From: Dehalococcoidia bacterium
GTDB taxonomy: Bacteria; Chloroflexota; Dehalococcoidia; GIF9; AB-539-J10
NCBI GenBank assembly: GCA_030603485.1
Contig: JAUVXS010000048.1
Location: 1 to 11,218, forward strand
DNA: 11,218 nucleotides
Reading direction: 5' to 3'
Shown here in pieces: positions 6,628-11,218 of the stretch. The notes under the pieces are model-generated. The model saw only the letters and a program-made list of their open reading frames with translations. It was not told the origin of the DNA and did no database searches. The first letter of the stretch is position 1; each line of letters begins with the position of its first letter. A program made the position numbers and the translations under genes.

Positions 6628-6647
6628 CGCATGATAAATCATGGTAA
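6618..6647 (+). other. nine-codon ORF with a good ribosome binding site, overlapping the recG end
   Basis: GGAGGT at 6607-6612 is followed after 5 bases by an ATG at 6618 that overlaps the last recG codons. It encodes MELTHDKSW and then TAA. It could be the stump of a gene once coupled to recG, or chance. No product can be named. Confidence 0.25.
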
Positions 6648-6659
6648 ATATGGTAAATA
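6642..6659 (+). repeat. 9-bp tandem repeat
   Basis: TGGTAAATA occurs twice in a row (6642-6650, 6651-6659), followed by a decayed third unit (TTGTAGTAAATA). No function is apparent. Confidence 0.7.
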
Positions 6660-6688
6660 TTGTAGTAAATAGCAAAACTCCGTATAAT
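6660..6688 (+). promoter_or_regulatory. candidate promoter for argS
   Basis: TTGTAG (6660-6665) and a perfect TATAAT (6683-6688) are separated by 17 bases. Transcription would start near 6695 and give a ~112-base leader that contains the hairpin at 6703-6727. Confidence 0.45.
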
Positions 6689-6702
6689 TCTCCCTAACTT
6701 TA

Positions 6703-6727
6703 ATCCTCTCCCATTGAGGGCGAGGGA
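6703..6727. repeat. CTCTCCC-type hairpin between recG and argS
   Basis: ATCCTCTCCC, loop ATTGA and GGGCGAGGGAT form an imperfect hairpin of the same general form as the hairpins at 2565-2581 and 4396-4416. The following TTTTATAC gives some T-richness, so it could act as a weak terminator after recG or a leader structure for argS. Confidence 0.45.
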
Positions 6728-6806
6728 TTTTATACGAGGTTATGCGGTTGACTATAAATAGGAAATCCTGAAAGTTTGGAATTTTGAATTTGTTTAGGAT
6801 TTGATC

Positions 6807-8465
6807 ATGCTCAAGCAAGAATTAGCCAGGTGTTTGCAGCAAGCTGTGTTGGAGGCACAGCAAAGAGGTGCCCTTGCTACAGCAGCCTTGCCCGACGTGA
6901 TTATAGAACATCCTCAAAATGCCGAACACGGAGATTTTGCTTCAGGCTTCCCTTTGAAGCTGGCTCGGTCCGTGAGGATGTCCCCTATGGCTATAGCCGA
7001 AAAAGTCCTTGAGTACATAGTGCCACCACCCCAAATTGACAAGCTCTGGGTTGCTCCTCCAGGCTTCATCAACTTCACCTTGCGGGAAGACTGGCTGAGT
7101 ATGGAGGTGGAATCAATGCTGGCTGCTGGTGAATCGTACGGTGATATTGAGCTAGGCAAAGGTAGGCGGGTCCAACTTGAATTCGTTAGTGTCAACCCCA
7201 CCGGACCTCTTCACGTAGGTCATGGTCGTGGTGCCGTTTTAGGCAGTACTCTGGCTAATGTACTTACTGTCTCTGGCTATGCTGTAGAAAAGGAATTTTA
7301 CATAAATGATATGGGTAACCAGATAGATAACTTTGGCCGTTCTCTCTATGCTCGTTACCGGCAATGCCTGGACAAGGAAGCTACCATGCCCCCGGATGGC
7401 TACTACGGTAATTACGTGGTAGACCTGGCCAAAGAGATGGTTCAGGAGCATGGTGATAGATTTTTATTGTTGCCCGAGAGCGAGGCGGCTTCACAACTGG
7501 TGGAGGTTGGGATTACCAGGATGCTACAGAGAATTAAACAAGACCTCGAGGTGCTGAACGTTGTTTTTGACATATGGTTCTCAGAAAGAAGCCTTTATCA
7601 GGGCGGGCAGTATGACAAGGCTATGGAGCTACTCCAGAGCGGAGCCTATGTTGCTAAGAAGGAAAACGCCACCTGGTTTGCATCAAGCTCCCTGGGTGAA
7701 GACAAGGACAATGTCCTGGTGCGCAGCGATGGTTCTCCCACCTATTTTGCCTCTGATGTTGCCTATCATTACAACAAGTTTCTGGAGCGGAAATTCGACT
7801 GGGTGATTGATATCTGGGGAGCTGACCACCAGGGACATGTTCCCCGAATGAAAGCGGTGCTCAAGGCCTTAGGATGTGACCCTGAGCAGCTTCAGGTGAT
7901 ACTCTGCCAGTTAGTCACCCTGCGGCGTGGGGAGGAAATAGTCAAGGTATCCAAGCGTAGTGGCGATATTATTACTTTGCGGGAGGTGATAGACGAAGTA
8001 GGCTCGGATGCTTGTCGCTTCTTATTCCTCTCTCGTTCTGCTGATAGCCAGATGGATTTCGACCTGGAGTTGGCTAAGCGGCAATCAGCGGACAACCCGG
8101 TGTATTATGTTCAATATGCTCACGCGCGGATTGCCAGTATTCTTCGCTTCGCTGAACAGCAGGGGATGGACTGCAGTCAGGGTGATGTTGCTCTACTTAC
8201 CACCGAACCGGAGCTAACCTTAATTCGCCGCTTAATACTCCTTCCCGAAGTAATAGAACAGGTGGCGGTTAATCTCGAGCCCCACCACTTGCCTTACTAT
8301 GCTCAGGATTTGGCCACTGTGTTTCACAGCTTCTATAAGCAGTGCCGGGTTGTCTCTAAAGACGAAGCACTAACTAAGGCCCGCCTCAAGCTGGTCAAGG
8401 CAACTCAGATTGCTTTAGCTAAAGTCCTTCGCCTCATGGGCATGACCGCCCCGGAAAAGATGTGA
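6807..8465 (+). CDS. argS: arginine--tRNA ligase
   Basis: ArgRS charges tRNA(Arg) with arginine; it is a class Ia synthetase that needs the tRNA for amino acid activation. At 552 residues it has normal length. The N-terminal Add domain block EHPQNAEHGDFASGFPLKLAR is present, then FVSVNPTGPLHVGHGRG with the HIGH-type signature HVGH at 136-139, the KMSKS equivalent KVSKR at 380-384 followed by SGDIITLREVIDEVGSDACRF, and the C-terminal DALR anticodon-binding domain from about YYVQYAHARIASILRF onward. The start is set at the ATG at 6807 because AGGA (6796-6799) lies 7 bases upstream. A TTG at 6801 is in frame but sits one base from that site. Nothing is truncated or odd in the body. It appears to be transcribed from its own promoter rather than with recG. 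Confidence 0.97.
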   Translation: MLKQELARCLQQAVLEAQQRGALATAALPDVIIEHPQNAEHGDFASGFPLKLARSVRMSPMAIAEKVLEYIVPPPQIDKLWVAPPGFINFTLREDWLSMEVESMLAAGESYGDIELGKGRRVQLEFVSVNPTGPLHVGHGRGAVLGSTLANVLTVSGYAVEKEFYINDMGNQIDNFGRSLYARYRQCLDKEATMPPDGYYGNYVVDLAKEMVQEHGDRFLLLPESEAASQLVEVGITRMLQRIKQDLEVLNVVFDIWFSERSLYQGGQYDKAMELLQSGAYVAKKENATWFASSSLGEDKDNVLVRSDGSPTYFASDVAYHYNKFLERKFDWVIDIWGADHQGHVPRMKAVLKALGCDPEQLQVILCQLVTLRRGEEIVKVSKRSGDIITLREVIDEVGSDACRFLFLSRSADSQMDFDLELAKRQSADNPVYYVQYAHARIASILRFAEQQGMDCSQGDVALLTTEPELTLIRRLILLPEVIEQVAVNLEPHHLPYYAQDLATVFHSFYKQCRVVSKDEALTKARLKLVKATQIALAKVLRLMGMTAPEKM

Positions 8466-8598
8466 ATTACCCCCTTTCGAGGTTTTGTCACAAGTAGGGA
8501 ATAACTCCATCTTCGTCTGGGAAGGATAGAATGCGGCTCAGTATTACGTAAATTCTCGGGCGGAATTGTGCTACTGTCCAGAGCAGTTGTCTCAAAGA

Positions 8599-8604
8599 TA
8601 TAAT
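8599..8604 (+). promoter_or_regulatory. candidate -10 box for the antiporter gene
   Basis: TATAAT lies 76 bases upstream of the ATG at 8681. A poor -35 (TGTCCA, 8575-8580) is 18 bases upstream of it. The spacer 8466-8680 shows nothing else I can name. Confidence 0.35.
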
Positions 8605-8680
8605 AAAGTATGAGGTCTGGCATTTACGGAAAGAGCTGAGTATGGTATGGTTCGCTACTGACAGATAAGGCAGGCGAGGG

Positions 8681-9919
8681 ATGACAGCTGCACAAATATT
8701 AGGGTTGCTGGGAATTCTGTTTATTATTGGATTCATAGGGGATTACCTCTTCAAGAAAACAAATTATCCCGCCATATTAGTGCTACTGGCTTTGGGTTAT
8801 ATGGCAGGGCATGTCTTACACATTGTAGATCCAGCCTGGGTAGCCCCGTTCTCGCCCATAATAGCCAACCTATCTCTGGTCATCATTCTGTTTGACGGTG
8901 GTTTAGGCCTGGATTTTTCCCAAGCCCGAGCCAGCGCGCCCAGGGCAATAGCGCTCGCTTTGCTGGGCATAGGGGTCAGCATGATCGCGACAGCGGCCCT
9001 TGTTTACTACTTTCTGGATTGGGGATTGATGAATAGCTTGTTGCTTGGAGCCATCGTGGGTGGCACCAGTCCCGCCATTGTAATGCCTCTTATCAGACGA
9101 GCTAAAGTCCCTGCTGAGATCTCATCCCTATTACATATAGAATCCGCTCTAAATGGTGCCCTGGTGATTGTGATTGCCCTGGTTATCTTGGAGGTCATGA
9201 CTGTTGGGGCAACTGAGCACGTAGCTGCTGCCATTGTCAAAGCTATTGGCATGCGCTTCCTTTTAGGAGTAGGGATCGGCGTCGCTGCCGGGTTCGCCTG
9301 GCTTTGGGTGCTAACCTTCATAGAAGGCGAGATGTACGATGATATCTTGACCTTAGCTGTCCTTTTTCTGCTTTTTCTCGGAGTGGAGAGTTTGAAAGGC
9401 AGTGGAGCTATTTTCGCTCTCGTCTTTGGCTTAATCTTGGGAAACGGCATGGATTTTGCCAGATTTCTGCGCACTAAGAGGACTATCGAGATTCACAATA
9501 CCATGATGAAGTTCCACTCTCAAATATCGTTCCTAGTGAAGACATTTTTCTTTGTTTATTTGGGAATGATGATAACCTTTGATGACCCCAACCTAATTCT
9601 ACCGAGCATCATCCTGTCTTTAGTGCTATTGGCAGTAAGATGCATAGTAGTCTTTGCTATTTCGAGAGGTAAGAGGAGCTTGCTTGCCAACAAGGGAATA
9701 CTAACTACCATGCTGCCTCGAGGTCTGTCCGCCGCCGTGGTAGCTGAAATAGCTTTCTCCTCGGGCATTCCCAATGCCCGGCTTTATCCCGAGATAGTGA
9801 TAGTGGTTATCGCAACTACTGTCATAATCGCAGCTGTAGGTATTCCCCTCTTTGCCAGGAAATCGCCGGGGAAGAACAGCGAGACGACGGAAAAAGGTGG
9901 GACATCAAATTCACCTTGA
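8681..9919 (+). CDS. CPA1/NhaP-like cation:proton antiporter, atypical ion-binding site
   Basis: The 412 residues are almost entirely hydrophobic, with about 12-13 membrane segments from residue 5 to ~390 and a charged C-terminal tail (RKSPGKNSETTEK). Family blocks are visible: LGYMAGHVL (38-46), IILFDGGLGLDF (68-79), GGTSPAIVMPLI (127-138), LHIESALNGALV (151-162) and TTMLPRGLSAAVVAEIAF near the C-terminus. These place it among NhaP-type sodium/proton exchangers of the inner membrane. In those proteins an Asp in the ND (or TD) motif after the ES dipeptide binds the ion. Here Glu154, Ser155 and Asn158 are kept but the next residue is Gly159. The T-D of the unwound helix is T-S (129-130). Transport activity is therefore uncertain, and cation specificity cannot be assigned. 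GGCGAGGG lies directly before the ATG. It stands alone, before a repeat-filled gap. Confidence 0.85.
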   Translation: MTAAQILGLLGILFIIGFIGDYLFKKTNYPAILVLLALGYMAGHVLHIVDPAWVAPFSPIIANLSLVIILFDGGLGLDFSQARASAPRAIALALLGIGVSMIATAALVYYFLDWGLMNSLLLGAIVGGTSPAIVMPLIRRAKVPAEISSLLHIESALNGALVIVIALVILEVMTVGATEHVAAAIVKAIGMRFLLGVGIGVAAGFAWLWVLTFIEGEMYDDILTLAVLFLLFLGVESLKGSGAIFALVFGLILGNGMDFARFLRTKRTIEIHNTMMKFHSQISFLVKTFFFVYLGMMITFDDPNLILPSIILSLVLLAVRCIVVFAISRGKRSLLANKGILTTMLPRGLSAAVVAEIAFSSGIPNARLYPEIVIVVIATTVIIAAVGIPLFARKSPGKNSETTEKGGTSNSP

Positions 9920-9931
9920 GCTAGTGCCAAG

Positions 9932-10030
9932 TGTCATTGCGAGGAGCGAGATTCCTCGCTTACGCTCGGAACAGGCTCCGCAATCCCCGGAGATTGCCAC
10001 GCCCCGACAAGTCGGGGCGTGGCAATGACA
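9932..10030. mobile_element. 99-bp inverted-repeat element (MITE-like), no coding content
   Basis: The ends are perfect 9-bp inverted repeats, TGTCATTGC (9932-9940) and GCAATGACA (10022-10030). Inside are GCGAGGA/TCCTCGC (9939-9945, 9953-9959) and a perfect 16-bp stem at 9993-10008 and 10011-10026 with a 2-base loop. This is a full copy of the family seen decayed at the rpmB end (2729-2798). The right-end 9-mer recurs at 10046-10054. No ORF with a credible product is inside. It follows the antiporter stop by 12 bases and could also act in mRNA 3'-end processing or stability. Confidence 0.75.
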
Positions 10031-10045
10031 AAAGTAAAGGTGGCC

Positions 10046-10054
10046 GCAATGACA
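10046..10054 (+). repeat. extra copy of the element end
   Basis: GCAATGACA repeats the right end of the 99-bp element 24 bases downstream. It may be the remains of a second nested copy. Confidence 0.5.
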
Positions 10055-10152
10055 CCCGCTGTTTGACCAATAATGGCTTTTGCTGTATCATTAAGCAAAT
10101 TTACCACTCTATTTATCTCGCCTTATAGCGGAAGGTGATGTAGGAGGGGCTG

Positions 10153-10191
10153 ATGGTATATAAGATACAGGCAAAGATAGTCTGCAGGTGA
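10153..10191 (+). CDS. possible 12-residue leader peptide
   Basis: AGGAGG (10142-10147) is spaced 5 bases from an ATG that opens MVYKIQAKIVCR and a TGA. The frame ends 12 bases before a perfect intrinsic terminator and 108 bases before the glutaredoxin start. That layout is what an attenuation leader looks like, but the peptide has no run of one regulatory amino acid. It could equally be the stub of a lost gene. There is no proof of translation. Confidence 0.3.
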   Translation: MVYKIQAKIVCR

Positions 10192-10203
10192 GTATTTGGT
10201 ATG

Positions 10204-10232
10204 GCTGCTAAATATTGCTTTAGCAGCTTTTT
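10204..10232 (+). terminator. intrinsic terminator upstream of the redox cluster
   Basis: GCTGCTAAA (10204-10212) pairs perfectly with TTTAGCAGC (10219-10227) around a 6-base loop, and five T residues follow directly. This is a textbook Rho-independent terminator. It either ends a transcript coming from the antiporter side or works as an attenuator for the genes starting at 10300. Confidence 0.85.
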
Positions 10233-10244
10233 ATATTAATTTTG

Positions 10245-10281
10245 GCAGGGAGCAGGCGCACTGATTCACCCTGCTCGCTGC
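10245..10281 (+). promoter_or_regulatory. leader hairpin just before the glutaredoxin ribosome binding site
   Basis: GCAGGGAGCAGG (10245-10256) pairs with CCTGCTCGCTGC (10270-10281) at 11 of 12 positions, with a 13-base loop. The stem ends 7 bases before the AAGGAGGT at 10289-10296. Its position suits control of translation or mRNA stability of the redox cluster; this is inference. Confidence 0.5.
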
Positions 10282-10299
10282 AGAAACTAAGGAGGTAAA

Positions 10300-10536
10300 A
10301 TGGCACGCGAGGTTAAAATCTACACCACCCCTACCTGCCCTTATTGCACGCTAGCTAAGAAGTTTCTCGATGACAACGGCATCAAGTATCAAGAGTTGGA
10401 TATAGTTGAGGATGAAGCGGCTCGGGATGAAATGAGGACCAAGTTCAATTCACTGACAGTCCCCACGATTTGCTTCGATGGCGAAGTGCTGGTCGGATTC
10501 AATGAGGAGCTGCTCAGGGAGAAATTAGGTCTTTAG
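10300..10536 (+). CDS. glutaredoxin-like thiol-disulfide protein (NrdH/YruB type)
   Basis: This 78-residue protein has a single thioredoxin fold of the small glutaredoxin type. It opens MAREVKIYTTPTCPYC, with the redox pair CPYC at residues 13-16. The cis-proline motif TVPT is at 53-56 (Pro55), and VGFNEELLREKL closes the fold with the Gly-Phe turn seen in glutaredoxin-like proteins. It should shuttle electrons through reversible disulfide exchange in the cytosol. Whether the donor is glutathione, a thioredoxin reductase or another low-molecular-weight thiol cannot be told, and anaerobic relatives usually lack glutathione. A full-strength AAGGAGGT lies 3-4 bases from the ATG. The next frame, 16 bases downstream, is a broken thioredoxin reductase, which would have been the natural partner. 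The ferritin-like gene follows in the same direction, so the three were probably one operon. Confidence 0.92.
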   Translation: MAREVKIYTTPTCPYCTLAKKFLDDNGIKYQELDIVEDEAARDEMRTKFNSLTVPTICFDGEVLVGFNEELLREKLGL

Positions 10537-10552
10537 TTCATTAAAGGAAACT

Positions 10553-10708
10553 ATGTATGAACTGATTATTATTGGTGGCTGCCCAGCCGATATGACGCCA
10601 GCAGCGTATGCAGCCAGAAAGAAACTGAATGCATTGCTTATAAGCTGCGACATAGGGGCAAAGGCTGCACTTCAAGCTCACCGCTATCTGCAGAGGCTCA
10701 GCGAATAA
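10553..10708 (+). pseudogene. thioredoxin reductase-like remnant with internal deletion
   Basis: The 51-codon frame reads MYELIIIGGCPADMTPAA then YAARKKLNALLIS, which is the start of the FAD-binding Rossmann fold of thioredoxin reductase-like flavoproteins (MYDLIIIGGGPAGMTAA in relatives). After the CDIG that follows it continues GAKAALQAHRYLQRLSE, which resembles the C-terminal end of the same family (GAKAALSAYRYL). The ~250 residues between, including the redox CxxC and the NAD(P)H domain, are missing. Within the kept part the dinucleotide motif GGGPAG is damaged to GGCPAD and a proline replaces a helix residue. Both facts point to an inactivated gene with an in-frame internal deletion. An AAAGGA lies 4 bases upstream, so a short peptide may still be made. 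Its place between glutaredoxin and a rubrerythrin-type protein fits an ancestral peroxide-defence operon. Confidence 0.75.
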
Positions 10709-10731
10709 ATATATTAAAAAGGAGGATTGAA

Positions 10732-11208
10732 ATGGCTGTTTTTTTCTCGGGGAGTGAACTCTTAGAAATAGCTGTAGGCATAGAAAGGAACGGTATGGCA
10801 TTCTATCAGGCTCTGGCTGATAAGACCGGTAATAGGGATGTCAAGGACATCTATAATTATCTCGCCGGAGAAGAAAAGAAGCATCTGGATATCTTTCAGG
10901 GCATGTCGGATTCCCTGGGGCAAGCTAAGCTCACGGAAACCTATACTGATGAATATATGCTTTACCTCAAATCATTAGTTGACAGCACAGTATTTTCCTG
11001 TGTTACCGAGGCCCATCAACAAGCTTGTCAGGTATTCAATGAAAGTGAAGCCCTTGACATTGGAATCCAAGCTGAGAAAGATTCCATCCTCTTTTATACA
11101 GAATTACAGAACTTGGTGAAGGAGCGGGACCGCAAAGTAGTCCTCAACATATTGGATGAAGAAAAAAAGCACCTGCGCCAGCTTTCGGAACTCAAGGCAG
11201 AATTATAA
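10732..11208 (+). CDS. ferritin-like / rubrerythrin-type diiron protein
   Basis: This 158-residue four-helix-bundle protein carries the paired diiron motifs of the rubrerythrin/ferritin-like family: Glu18 in IERNGMAFY, the E(E)KKH at 47-51, Glu115 in IQAEKDSILFY and the second E(E)KKH at 143-147. The two half-bundles mirror each other (GIERNGMAFY and GIQAEKDSILFY), as expected from the internal duplication of the family. No C-terminal rubredoxin domain is present, so it is not a classic rubrerythrin and needs an external electron donor if it reduces peroxide. Likely roles are peroxide reduction or iron handling in an anaerobe; sequence alone does not decide. AAGGAGG at 10719-10725 sits 6 bases before the ATG. 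It follows the broken reductase by 23 bases and probably shares a transcript with the glutaredoxin. The gene is complete, ending 10 bases before the window edge. Confidence 0.9.
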   Translation: MAVFFSGSELLEIAVGIERNGMAFYQALADKTGNRDVKDIYNYLAGEEKKHLDIFQGMSDSLGQAKLTETYTDEYMLYLKSLVDSTVFSCVTEAHQQACQVFNESEALDIGIQAEKDSILFYTELQNLVKERDRKVVLNILDEEKKHLRQLSELKAEL

Positions 11209-11218
11209 AGAATGTGAA

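Noticed and set aside
6801..6806. TTG start for argS at 6801
   Set aside because: The AGGA ribosome binding site lies one base from it, while the ATG at 6807 has correct spacing.
9931..10128. 65-residue plus-strand ORF after the antiporter
   Set aside because: It is a translation of the inverted-repeat element with an Arg-rich, low-complexity product and no ribosome binding site.
1..11218. CRISPR array, tRNA/rRNA genes, integrase, toxin-antitoxin pair
   Set aside because: I looked for regularly spaced repeats, tRNA-like cloverleaf sequences and paired small ORFs with ribosome binding sites and found none.

Overview
The window reads as a chromosomal segment of an uncultured bacterium close to Dehalococcoidia (Chloroflexota). 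This rests on the ArgH, RecG and zinc-ribbon L28 sequences and on the run argH-rpe-rpmB-degV-recG, recalled from Dehalococcoides-type genomes and not checked by search. Base composition is moderate, with no obvious foreign block. Most genes are housekeeping. The unusual content is a set of small palindromic repeats that sit between genes and in three places inside coding sequence.

Layout. Positions 1-248 (minus) hold the 5' part of an ORF6N-domain gene that runs off the left edge. A divergent spacer (249-504) leads into argH (505-1851), which overlaps rpe (1848-2504) as ATGA. A hairpin-rich convergent spacer (2505-2747) separates rpe from rpmB (2748-2975, minus). rpmB is divergent from degV (3173-4009). 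degV is followed by a GC-rich hairpin and then by a long recG (4114-6627), which carries two in-frame repeat-like insertions. A 179-base leader with a promoter candidate and a hairpin precedes argS (6807-8465). A CPA1/NhaP-like antiporter (8681-9919) follows. The 380-base gap at 9920-10299 holds a 99-bp inverted-repeat element, a possible 12-codon leader ORF, a strong intrinsic terminator and a second hairpin; I see nothing recognisable at 10055-10141. The last block is a small redox cluster: a glutaredoxin-like protein (10300-10536), a thioredoxin reductase remnant reduced to 51 codons (10553-10708), and a ferritin-like/rubrerythrin-type diiron protein (10732-11208).

How the genes relate. 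argH-rpe is a translationally coupled pair (arginine synthesis, pentose-phosphate interconversion). rpmB, recG and argS serve the ribosome, DNA repair and tRNA charging. The glutaredoxin/rubrerythrin cluster would normally be served by a flavin reductase; here that gene appears to have lost its middle.

I see no CRISPR array, tRNA, rRNA, integrase or transposase. No complete new defence or metabolic system is visible. The best leads are the repeat elements that became coding sequence (rpmB tail, two recG insertions), the second argH fragment upstream of argH, the deleted reductase, and an antiporter lacking the expected ion-binding aspartate.
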